The position numbers and the translations under genes are program-made. From NCBI GenBank assembly GCA_030146155.1, contig JASLCF010000051.1:1-6742 (forward strand): a DNA stretch of 6,742 bases. The letters run 5' to 3'. Below, piece by piece: positions 1 to 5,954 of this stretch. This DNA comes from Savagea sp. (GTDB taxonomy: Bacteria; Bacillota; Bacilli; Bacillales_A; Planococcaceae). The notes under the pieces are model-generated. The model made no database searches, had not been told where the DNA came from, and saw only the letters and a list, made by a program, of their open reading frames with translations. Numbering within the stretch: the first letter of the stretch is position 1; the number at the start of each line of letters is the position of its first letter.

Positions 1-132
1 TAGCGTTACAGGTGAGACCCTGGACAGAGCGAAGCGAAGGAAGCGGCTCACCGAACGCCCCCAGGAAACGCGTCCATCCGGAACGGAAAGCAACGGGTTG
101 TTTGGATAGCCCCTATCAAAAGAACTTGTCAA
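1..132. repeat. GC-rich structured intergenic repeat, copy 1 (left end cut by window edge)
   Basis: By hand alignment this stretch matches 222-352 with 11 mismatches and one single-base gap, so about 91% identity. It is markedly richer in G and C than its surroundings and contains no open frame of note. Arms GGTGAG (11-16) and CTCACC (47-52) pair perfectly. A second small hairpin, GATAG-CCC-CTATC (105-117), is present here but broken in copy 2. The part of the element that would lie left of position 1 is not visible. The layout (long dyad, purine-rich GAGCGAAGCGAAGG segment, GGAACGGAAAGCAAC near the right end) resembles intergenic repeats I recall from Bacillaceae genomes. That family link is from memory and was not checked by a search. 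Confidence 0.85.
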
Positions 133-186
133 TATGAATGGTCGTGTGATTTTGTGTAGATAAGTTGAATGAATCAATAGATTTCA

Positions 187-352
187 GTTGCTTGAAGTGC
201 AAGATGGCGACTCCTTGGGGATAGCGTTATAGGTGTGACCCTGGACAGAGCGAAGCGAAGGAGGCGGCTCACCGAACGCCCCCAGGAAGGCGTCCATCCG
301 GAACGGAAAGCAACGGGTGATTTGACTACCCCCTATCAAAAGAACGCGTCAA
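187..352. repeat. GC-rich structured intergenic repeat, copy 2 (complete)
   Basis: This is the full copy of the element whose right part is at 1-132. Nested inverted arms suggest a long imperfect hairpin. The outer arms GTTGCTT (187-193) and AAGCAAC (308-314) pair perfectly. The middle arms 212-220 and 279-287 pair over nine bases with one mismatch. The inner arms GGTGTG (232-237) and CTCACC (268-273) have one mismatch that copy 1 lacks. A small TCCG-GAA-CGGA stem lies at 297-307. Similarity to copy 1 continues past the outer arm to about 352, so the repeat unit is larger than the dyad. No transposase, terminal duplication or coding capacity was seen, so it fits a non-autonomous or structural intergenic repeat rather than an insertion sequence. 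Confidence 0.85.
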
Positions 353-385
353 CAAATCAGATGCACTGACTTCTTGACGCGTCCT
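336..385 (-). terminator. Probable intrinsic terminator downstream of rho
   Basis: On the minus strand, bases 385-374 pair with 352-341 over 12 positions, including one G-U pair; the core is ACGCGTCAA/TTGACGCGT. The loop of about 21 bases contains a further TCAG/CTGA stem. The 3' arm runs into TTTGATAG, a short and imperfect U-rich tail. The plus strand has no T-run after the hairpin, so the direction suits rho. The left arm lies inside repeat copy 2 and the right arm outside it, so this terminator spans the repeat boundary. Confidence 0.5.
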
Positions 386-489
386 ATCGCTAATCTCTAT
401 TCATCGACTATTATTCTTCCCCAACGTCATTTGACAAAGAATCGTAGTTTCTCTACTTGAATACCTCTTTTTTCTCTAACGAATGACGT
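386..489. other. Gene-free spacer between rho and the repeats
   Basis: No gene is visible. The rpmE gene that follows rho in B. subtilis is absent from 1-489. Bases 423-431 and 482-490 are 9-base inverted arms (AACGTCATT/AATGACGTT) separated by 50 bases, with the second arm touching the rho stop codon. No U-tract follows. A weak minus-strand promoter-like pair (TTGTCA at 437-432, AATAAT at 415-410, 16-base spacing) is present and can be no more than a candidate. Confidence 0.5.
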
Positions 490-1776
490 TTAAATTAACC
501 CTTTACCATTTCGTTGGGCACGCATTTCTTCATCCAATGTTTTGAAGAATTGTTCATTGGTTTCTGATTTCTTTAACTTTTTCAAGAAACGTTCTGTGAA
601 ATCAGGTGCGTCTGAGAAGGTGCGGCGAATCGCCCATAATCGTTCAAGTTGAGCAGGGTCCAGTAATAATTCTTCTTTTCTTGTGCCTGATTTTCGAATA
701 TCAAGCGCAGGGAAGATTCGGCGTTCGGCAAGCGAGCGATCTAGATGAAGTTCTAAGTTACCTGTTCCTTTAAACTCCTCATAAATCACTTCATCCATAC
801 GAGAGCCTGTATCCACAAGTGCTGTTGCTAGGATGGTTAAACTGCCGCCTTCTTCAATATTACGAGCAGCCCCGAAGAATCGTTTCGGACGGTGGAAAGC
901 TGCAGGGTCGATCCCCCCTGAAAGTGTACGGCCACTTGGTGGAATGACTAGGTTGTAAGCACGCGCTAAACGTGTAATCGAATCCATTAAAATGACGACG
1001 TCTCGTTTTTGTTCGACAAGTCGCATCGCACGTTCTAGTACTAATTCTGTTACTCTAACATGATTTTCAGGAAGCTCGTCAAACGTTGAACTAACGACTT
1101 CTGCTTTTACTGAACGCTCAATATCAGTTACCTCTTCAGGGCGTTCATCAATCAGTAAGACGATTAATTCGGCTTCTGGATGATTCACACTAATTGAATT
1201 TGCAATTTCTTTGATCAACATCGTTTTACCTGCTTTTGGAGGAGCTACAATTAAGCCACGTTGCCCAAAGCCAACAGGTGCGATTAAGTCCATTACACGA
1301 GTAGATAAGTGATTTTGAGTGGTTTCAAGAGTGATTTGACGGTTAGGATAAAGAGGTGTAAGTGCTGGGAAGTGTACGCGTTCTCTTGCAGTTTCTGGAT
1401 TGATACCATTGACTGCTTCAACTTGTAATAAGCCGTAATAACGTTCATTTTCTTTAGGTGGTCGAACTTTTCCTGAAACTTTGTCGCCCGTTCGGAGTTC
1501 AAAACGACGAATTTGTGACGCTGAGATGTAGATGTCTTCCGAACTGCTTGAATAGTTAATCGGTCGTAAGAAGCCAAAGCCTTCAGATTGAATAATGTCT
1601 AGGACACCTTCCATGAAGAAGTAGCCTTCCGACTCTGCACGTGATTTTAAAATTGCAAAAATCAATTCTTTCTTTGTTAATTTAGAGTAATAAGAAACCT
1701 CGTACTTTTTCGCGAGTTCATATAACTCTTTTAATGTCATTTGTTCTAATGAGGCAATTGTTAATTTTGTTGCCAT
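490..1776 (-). CDS. rho: Transcription termination factor Rho
   Basis: A hexameric RNA-dependent ATPase/helicase that loads on untranslated RNA and dislodges RNA polymerase. The protein is 428 residues, close to the B. subtilis length. The Rho N-terminal helical domain spans about 8-45. The cold-shock-type RNA-binding domain spans about 52-125 (GFGFLRP near 66-72). The ATPase core follows: Walker A APPKAGKT 178-185, DERPEE 210-215 with the presumed catalytic glutamate, Walker B VVILMD 260-265, Q-loop region around 280-290, R-loop RMDEVIYEEFKGTGN 326-340 and the SGTR arginine finger at 363-366. PPKAGKT is intact, the region contacted by bicyclomycin in E. coli. There is no large insertion between the N-terminal domain and core of the kind seen in Actinobacteria. 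The start is ATG at 1776, preceded by GGTGA (1790-1786) at 9 bases. It lies downstream of glpX behind a hairpin, so it is at least partly uncoupled from that gene. Confidence 0.98.
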   Translation of the reverse strand: MATKLTIASLEQMTLKELYELAKKYEVSYYSKLTKKELIFAILKSRAESEGYFFMEGVLDIIQSEGFGFLRPINYSSSSEDIYISASQIRRFELRTGDKVSGKVRPPKENERYYGLLQVEAVNGINPETARERVHFPALTPLYPNRQITLETTQNHLSTRVMDLIAPVGFGQRGLIVAPPKAGKTMLIKEIANSISVNHPEAELIVLLIDERPEEVTDIERSVKAEVVSSTFDELPENHVRVTELVLERAMRLVEQKRDVVILMDSITRLARAYNLVIPPSGRTLSGGIDPAAFHRPKRFFGAARNIEEGGSLTILATALVDTGSRMDEVIYEEFKGTGNLELHLDRSLAERRIFPALDIRKSGTRKEELLLDPAQLERLWAIRRTFSDAPDFTERFLKKLKKSETNEQFFKTLDEEMRAQRNGKGLI

Positions 1777-1799
1777 AATGCGAGTTCACCACATTTCCA

Positions 1800-1847
1800 T
1801 GTAATAAAGAGTGTCTGAAACGATTGGTTCGATGCGTTTCAGACACT
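1800..1847 (-). terminator. Hairpin terminator between glpX and rho
   Basis: Bases 1810-1822 and 1835-1847 form a perfect 13-base inverted repeat (AGTGTCTGAAACG and its complement) with a 12-base loop. On the minus strand the hairpin is preceded by an A-rich stretch and followed by CTTTATTAC, a moderate U-tract, so it should stop or weaken glpX transcripts before rho. The plus-strand side (GCCTTTGTTTTC) is also T-rich, so it may work both ways. Only about 33 bases separate it from the rho start, leaving little room for a separate rho promoter after it. Confidence 0.68.
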
Positions 1848-1862
1848 GCCTTTGTTTTCAAT

Positions 1863-2822
1863 TTATAAGACTAATCTTGGTTTTTTCGTCATGCTGTGAC
1901 GACCGGATACAAAACGAATTGTACCTGATTTTGAACGCATGACGATGGAATGAGTAGATGTATAAGCCGCTTTATACTGCACACCTTTTAATAACTCGCC
2001 ATCTGTTACACCCGTTGCTGCGAAAATAGCGTCGTCTCCACGTACAAGATCATCCATCGTTAAGATTTTATCGATGTCTAATCCCATACTTTCACAACGG
2101 ATTTCTTCCTCTTTATTAGAAGGAACGAGTTTACCAATAATTTCTCCACCCAATGCTTTTAAACCGACTGCGGATAGTACGCCTTCAGGAGCACCACCGT
2201 GACCGAATAAAATATCAACGCCAGTTCCTTCAAACGCTGTGTTTAATGCACCCGCAACATCGCCGTCTTCAATCAATTTAATTCGTGCACCTGCCGCACG
2301 GATTTCTTCAATCATTTTTGCGTGGCGTGGACGATTTAAAATCGTTGCTACAACATCTTCAATATTTTTATTTTTCGCTTTTGCTACCGCATGTAAGTTT
2401 TCTGTAATCGATGCATTAATATCTACTTTTCCTACCGATTCACGTCCGACTGCAATTTTGTTCATGTACATATCAGGAGCATGTAATAAATTTCCACGGT
2501 CTGCCACTGCAACTACTGCGAGTGCATTCCAACCTCCTGATGCGACGATGTTTGTACCTTCTAATGGGTCGACTGCGATATCTACAGCTGGCCCAGGTGA
2601 TTGACCGAGTTCTTCACCGATATATAACATCGGCGCTTCGTCCATTTCACCTTCACCAATGACAACAACACCCTCCATTGGAATCGTATCAAATACCATA
2701 CGCATAGCCGTTGTTGCTGCGTCATCTGCTTCGTTTTTTAAACCTTTACCCATCCAACGTGCTGCAGAAATTGCTGCTGCTTCTGTGACACGCACTAACT
2801 CCATTGACAAACTTCTTTCCAT
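1863..2822 (-). CDS. glpX: Fructose-1,6-bisphosphatase, class II (GlpX)
   Basis: Hydrolyses fructose-1,6-bisphosphate to fructose-6-phosphate, the committed step of gluconeogenesis, in the cytoplasm and with divalent metal. The protein is 319 residues, the usual length. Metal and substrate residues known from E. coli GlpX fall at the same numbers: D33, E57 (GEGEMDEAP 56-64), D85 and E88 (DPLEGT 85-90), and E213 (GGAPEGV 209-215). The start is ATG at 2822 (MERSLSMELV, matching B. subtilis as I remember it). A strong GGGAGG ribosome site at 2838-2833 lies 10 bases upstream, which favours it over the internal methionine at residue 7. It follows murA after 35 bases with no hairpin between them, so the two are likely co-transcribed. 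The product acts on the compound made by the nearby aldolase. No missing residues were seen. Confidence 0.97.
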   Translation of the reverse strand: MERSLSMELVRVTEAAAISAARWMGKGLKNEADDAATTAMRMVFDTIPMEGVVVIGEGEMDEAPMLYIGEELGQSPGPAVDIAVDPLEGTNIVASGGWNALAVVAVADRGNLLHAPDMYMNKIAVGRESVGKVDINASITENLHAVAKAKNKNIEDVVATILNRPRHAKMIEEIRAAGARIKLIEDGDVAGALNTAFEGTGVDILFGHGGAPEGVLSAVGLKALGGEIIGKLVPSNKEEEIRCESMGLDIDKILTMDDLVRGDDAIFAATGVTDGELLKGVQYKAAYTSTHSIVMRSKSGTIRFVSGRHSMTKKPRLVL

Positions 2823-2857
2823 AATTGTATAGCCTCCCGTATTTCCGGTTTTATTTG

Positions 2858-4132
2858 TTATTGCTTTGGTACTCGTCGAATATCTGCGCCTAATCCGTTT
2901 AACTTTTCAATCAAACCGCTGTAGCCGCGTTCTACATGGTAAATTTCATGTACTTCTGTTACACCCTCAGCCATTAATCCTGCTAAAACAAGGGCTGCCC
3001 CTGCACGTAAGTCTGTTGCTTTCACTTGTGTTGCATCTAATGGGGTTTGACCTTGAATGACTACTGAGTTACCTTCTACTTTTCCATTGGCATTCATTCG
3101 ATTAATTTCATCGATGTGTTTAAATCTCGCTGAGTAAATGGTATCCGTAATCACTGAAGAACCCTCAGCTTGCGTTAATAATAAAGTAAAAGGTTGCTGT
3201 AGATCCGTCGGGAAGCCAGGATAAACCAATGTTTTAATATCTACTGGTTTAAAAGGCAATTGTTGTTTAGGGATATGAATTTGCTCTTCTCGCTCTTCAA
3301 TAACTACTCCCGCTTCACGCATTTTTGCAGTGAGTGCTTCTAAATGCATAGGAATAACATTGTCAATCGTTACGCCATTACCAGCTGCTGCCGCCATAAT
3401 CATGTACGTCCCCGCTTCAATGCGGTCAGGAATAATCGTGTGACGTGTCCCGTGTAATTGATCTACGCCATCAATTCGAATAATATTCGTTCCTGCTCCT
3501 TTAATTTTCGCACCCATATTGGTTAATAAAGTAGCGACGTCAATGATTTCAGGTTCTTTTGCTGCGTTTTCAATAATCGTTTGACCTTTCGCACGCACCG
3601 CTGCAAGCATAATATTAATTGTAGCCCCAACACTCGCTACGTCTAAATAAATTTTTGCACCTTTTAACTCTTCCGCACGCAAATAAATCGCACCGTGTTC
3701 ATTTGTTACCGTGGCACCTAAGGCTTCAAACCCTTTAATATGTTGATCGATTGGTCGAGGTCCTAAATGACAACCCCCAGGTAAACCGATGGCTGCACGA
3801 CCAAATTTCCCTAGCATCGCACCCATTAAATAGTAAGAGGCACGTAACTTTTTAATGTCTCCATTCGGCAAAGGCATCTCTACAATTTTCGAAGGATCAA
3901 TGACCATCGTCCCTTGATGGAAGGATGTTTTCCCGCCTAGCTTTTCTACTAAACGTTGTAACGTATGCACATCTGAAATTTCAGGGAGTCCTTCGATTGT
4001 CACCGTTGAATCTGCTAAAATCGCAGCGGGCACTAACGCCACCGCACTATTTTTAGCTCCACTGACCGATATTGTTCCTTGCAAAGGCTTTTTTCCAGTA
4101 ATCTTATAAATATATTCTAATGTTTCTGTCAT
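2858..4132 (-). CDS. murA: UDP-N-acetylglucosamine 1-carboxyvinyltransferase (MurA; MurAB/MurZ type)
   Basis: Transfers enolpyruvate from phosphoenolpyruvate to UDP-GlcNAc, the first committed step of peptidoglycan synthesis. The protein is 424 residues. The family marks are present: SGAKNS 24-29 (K27, N28 for substrate), the catalytic cysteine C121 in GGCHLGPRPID, IIPDRIEAGT 233-242, the general-base aspartate D309 in PGFPTDLQ, and ERGY 401-404. C121 rather than aspartate means the normal fosfomycin target residue is kept. Many Firmicutes carry two MurA paralogues. Position next to tal and glpX points to the MurAB/MurZ copy, so a second copy probably lies elsewhere; this is inference. The N-terminus carries about six more residues than the B. 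subtilis protein as I remember it, but no better internal start exists. Only 2 bases separate it from the tal stop. A weak AAAGG lies about 12 bases upstream inside tal, so translational coupling is likely. Confidence 0.96.
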   Translation of the reverse strand: MTETLEYIYKITGKKPLQGTISVSGAKNSAVALVPAAILADSTVTIEGLPEISDVHTLQRLVEKLGGKTSFHQGTMVIDPSKIVEMPLPNGDIKKLRASYYLMGAMLGKFGRAAIGLPGGCHLGPRPIDQHIKGFEALGATVTNEHGAIYLRAEELKGAKIYLDVASVGATINIMLAAVRAKGQTIIENAAKEPEIIDVATLLTNMGAKIKGAGTNIIRIDGVDQLHGTRHTIIPDRIEAGTYMIMAAAAGNGVTIDNVIPMHLEALTAKMREAGVVIEEREEQIHIPKQQLPFKPVDIKTLVYPGFPTDLQQPFTLLLTQAEGSSVITDTIYSARFKHIDEINRMNANGKVEGNSVVIQGQTPLDATQVKATDLRAGAALVLAGLMAEGVTEVHEIYHVERGYSGLIEKLNGLGADIRRVPKQ

Positions 4133-4134
4133 GC

Positions 4135-4776
4135 TTATTCTTTACCTTTCCAATCTGCAATAAATTGCTCAATGCCTTTAGTTGTTAAAGGGTGGTCAAA
4201 CAATTGGTCAATGACTTTGTAGGGAATTGTTGCGATATGTGCACCAGCAAGTGCTGCTTGCGTGACATGTTGAGGGTGACGAATCGAAGCTGCAATAATT
4301 TGCGTATCGATGTCGTGAATTGTGAAGATATCTGAGATTTCTTCAATTAAAGTGACACCATCTTGGCCAATATCATCTAAACGACCGATAAAGGGTGAGA
4401 CGTAAGTTGCTCCTGCTCGTGCTGCGAGTAATGCTTGATTCGCATTAAAGATGAGTGTGACATTTGTTTTAATACCTTCTTCTGTTAATGTACGGCAAGC
4501 AGTTAAGCCTTCTCTTGTCATCGGTAATTTGACCGTGATGTTCGGTGCAAGTTGAGCAAGTTCTCTTCCTTCTTCAATCATGCCAGGTGCATCTAGTGCA
4601 ATGACTTCACCACTGACTGATTCGAAACCGAGTGCTGCTATTTTAACGAGTTGTTCGTGAAATGAGATATTTTCTTTTGCTACAAGAGATGGGTTTGTCG
4701 TTACACCGGCAATCATCCCCCATGCATGTGCTGTTTCAATTTCTTGTAGATTTGCAGTATCGATAAAAATACGCAT
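4135..4776 (-). CDS. tal: Transaldolase (small FSA/TalC-like family)
   Basis: Transfers a dihydroxyacetone unit between sugar phosphates in the non-oxidative pentose phosphate pathway. With the start chosen here the protein is 213 residues, the size of the small transaldolase/fructose-6-phosphate aldolase family. It begins MRIFIDTAN. The motif AGVTTNPSLVAKE sits at 23-35. K83 in NITVKLPMT is the Schiff-base lysine, T107 lies in NVTLIF, and GRLDDIG is at 131-137. E57 and F129 take the places of Q59 and Y131 of E. coli fructose-6-phosphate aldolase. Glu and Phe there are the transaldolase pattern, so true transaldolase activity is more likely. An ATG two codons upstream (4782) abuts AGGAGG with no spacing and is unlikely to be used; ATG at 4776 has a 6-base spacing. 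The gene follows fba after a hairpin and is nearly joined to murA. Confidence 0.95.
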   Translation of the reverse strand: MRIFIDTANLQEIETAHAWGMIAGVTTNPSLVAKENISFHEQLVKIAALGFESVSGEVIALDAPGMIEEGRELAQLAPNITVKLPMTREGLTACRTLTEEGIKTNVTLIFNANQALLAARAGATYVSPFIGRLDDIGQDGVTLIEEISDIFTIHDIDTQIIAASIRHPQHVTQAALAGAHIATIPYKVIDQLFDHPLTTKGIEQFIADWKGKE

Positions 4777-4782
4777 ATTCAT

Positions 4783-4788
4783 CCTCCT
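4783..4788 (-). promoter_or_regulatory. Ribosome binding site that fixes the tal start
   Basis: AGGAGG on the minus strand touches the ATG at 4782-4780 directly, which is too close for normal initiation. It lies 6 bases from the next in-frame ATG at 4776-4774. The shorter form is therefore preferred, and it agrees with the family's usual N-terminus. Confidence 0.85.
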
Positions 4789-4793
4789 TATTA

Positions 4794-4833
4794 ATCGAAA
4801 AGAAGGAGAAGTGACGCTCTTTCACACTTCTCC
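4794..4833 (-). terminator. Hairpin (intrinsic terminator or attenuator) between fba and tal
   Basis: On the minus strand GGAGAAGTG (4833-4825) pairs perfectly with CACTTCTCC (4813-4805) around an 11-base loop. TTCTTTTCGATT follows, which is a reasonable U-tract. It lies 12 bases past the fba stop and about 16 bases before the tal ribosome site. That gap is too short for a full promoter, so some readthrough is probably how tal, murA and glpX are expressed, unless a promoter lies inside fba. Confidence 0.65.
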
Positions 4834-4845
4834 CTAAATTGTCCA

Positions 4846-5703
4846 TTACGCTTTTTGAGAACTTCCAAATTCACGCATTTTTCCGATGACTGTTTGTTTA
4901 ATCGTTTCACGCATAGGTGCTAAATATTTTCTTGGATCGTAGACTTCTGTATCTTTTGCGAGTACTTCACGCACTGTTTTCGTACCTTCGATTTGGTTTT
5001 CTGTGTTGACGTTAATTTTTGCTGTTCCTAATGAAATCGCACGTTGAACATCTTTCAAAGGAATACCTGTTCCACCGTGTAAAACAAGTGGTAAATCTGA
5101 TTGAGAAGAGATTTCTTCCATCTCTTTGAAACCAAGATTCGGCTCTCCTTTGTAAGGTCCGTGAACAGAACCAAGTGCAGGTGCTAAGCAATCAATTCCT
5201 GTACGGTCAACAAGTTCTTTACATTCTGCTGGGTCTGCATAAATAACGCCTTCAGCGATTACATCATCTTCTTGCCCACCGACTACTCCTAATTCAGCTT
5301 CAACAGACACGCCTTTTGCATGTGCATAATCCACTACTTCTTTTGTAATTCTTACGTTGTCTTCAAAAGGTTGTGCAGATGCGTCAATCATGACAGATGT
5401 AAAACCCGCATCAATCGCTTCTTTACATTTATCGAAGCTTGAACCGTGGTCTAAATGAATCGCTACAGGTACTGTGATGTTTAAATCTTCCATTAAACCT
5501 TCTACCATTTTAACGACTGTTTTAAATCCGCTCATGTAACGTGCTGCACCCTCAGATACCCCTAAAATAACAGGTGATTGTTCTTCTTCAGCTGCTTGTA
5601 AAATGGCTTGTGTATATTCTAAGTTGTTTATGTTAAATTGCCCAATTGCATAGCCTTCTTTTTTCCCTTTAATCATCATTTCTTTCATCGAAACTAGTGC
5701 CAT
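4846..5703 (-). CDS. fba: Class II fructose-1,6-bisphosphate aldolase
   Basis: Reversibly cleaves fructose-1,6-bisphosphate to dihydroxyacetone phosphate and glyceraldehyde-3-phosphate; a zinc enzyme of glycolysis and gluconeogenesis. From the chosen start the protein is 285 residues, equal to B. subtilis FbaA as I remember it. AIHLDHGSS 81-89 supplies the catalytic aspartate D85 and zinc ligand H86. H181 (SVHGPYKG) and H209 (LHGGTG) are the other zinc ligands. GTAKINVNTE 226-235 binds phosphate and substrate. The GGQEDD segment at 142-147 is typical of this aldolase group. The longest frame would begin ten codons upstream at 5733, but a strong AGGAGG (5719-5714) lies inside that extension and 10 bases before ATG 5703, so the shorter form is correct. 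It is the first gene of the leftward block and has its own candidate promoter. In B. subtilis spo0F lies just upstream; here it does not. Confidence 0.97.
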   Translation of the reverse strand: MALVSMKEMMIKGKKEGYAIGQFNINNLEYTQAILQAAEEEQSPVILGVSEGAARYMSGFKTVVKMVEGLMEDLNITVPVAIHLDHGSSFDKCKEAIDAGFTSVMIDASAQPFEDNVRITKEVVDYAHAKGVSVEAELGVVGGQEDDVIAEGVIYADPAECKELVDRTGIDCLAPALGSVHGPYKGEPNLGFKEMEEISSQSDLPLVLHGGTGIPLKDVQRAISLGTAKINVNTENQIEGTKTVREVLAKDTEVYDPRKYLAPMRETIKQTVIGKMREFGSSQKA

Positions 5704-5713
5704 AATGATTATT

Positions 5714-5719
5714 CCTCCT
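5714..5719 (-). promoter_or_regulatory. Ribosome binding site that fixes the fba start
   Basis: AGGAGG on the minus strand ends 10 bases before ATG 5703. It lies downstream of the alternative start at 5733, which therefore lacks this site. Confidence 0.88.
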
Positions 5720-5773
5720 TTATTTATGTTCAATCATTTTTTTCAATTACAACTTTCAATCATATCGTCTATC

Positions 5774-5802
5774 ATCATATCAAAAAATGCGTCATTTGAC
5801 TA
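5774..5802 (-). promoter_or_regulatory. Candidate sigma-A promoter for fba
   Basis: On the minus strand TAGTCA (5802-5797, 4 of 6 matches to TTGACA) and TATGAT (5779-5774, 5 of 6 matches to TATAAT) are 17 bases apart. Transcription would start near 5767, giving a leader of about 64 bases. A second TATGAT at 5764-5759 has no good -35 box. The -35 match is weak, so this is a candidate only. Confidence 0.5.
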
Positions 5803-5906
5803 CTTACAGCTTTTTGACAGTTGACATTTTTCATCCACTACCCATTCCCTCATTTATCAAGCTTGAAACGTCTTTTTCTAAAAAACAAACTTTCTTCTGA
5901 ATTCTT

Positions 5907-5936
5907 TTGGCAAAATCATTCAAAATTGCATACAAT
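5907..5936 (+). promoter_or_regulatory. Candidate sigma-A promoter for ywjG
   Basis: TTGGCA (5907-5912, 5 of 6) and TACAAT (5931-5936, 5 of 6) are 18 bases apart. The expected start point is near 5943, right at the ribosome site. The leader would be only about 12 bases long. This also argues against the long frame that opens at TTG 5907, since that frame begins inside the -35 box. Confidence 0.6.
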
Positions 5937-5942
5937 AAGAGC

Positions 5943-5950
5943 GAGGTGAT
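5943..5950 (+). promoter_or_regulatory. Ribosome binding site that decides the ywjG start
   Basis: GAGGTGAT overlaps the ATG at 5949, which therefore has no spacing. It lies at near-ideal distance from TTG 5955 (8 bases from the last G of GAGG) and is far from ATG 5961 (14 bases). TTG 5955 is the best-supported start. Confidence 0.6.
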
Positions 5951-5954
5951 GAAT

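Noticed and set aside
1..352. CRISPR array or insertion sequence
   Set aside because: Only two long copies, no short regular spacers, no transposase and no clear terminal duplications.
423..490. Inverted repeat AACGTCATT/AATGACGTT as the rho terminator
   Set aside because: The loop is 50 bases, the arms are AT-rich and no U-tract follows; the hairpin at 341-385 is a better candidate.
1293..1577. Minus-strand open frame of 94 codons inside rho
   Set aside because: It overlaps the rho N-terminal half in another frame, has no family likeness, and rho is clearly the real gene.
2239..2604. Plus-strand open frame of 121 codons opposite glpX
   Set aside because: Antisense shadow of a well-conserved gene; low-complexity Ser/Ala/Thr-rich translation with no family likeness.
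2866..3060. Plus-strand open frame of 64 codons opposite the end of murA
   Set aside because: Antisense shadow; leucine-rich by chance from the complement of murA codons.
5907..5954. Extended N-terminus for the DUF2529 gene starting at TTG 5907
   Set aside because: It has no ribosome site, starts inside the predicted -35 box, and does not match the usual start of the family.
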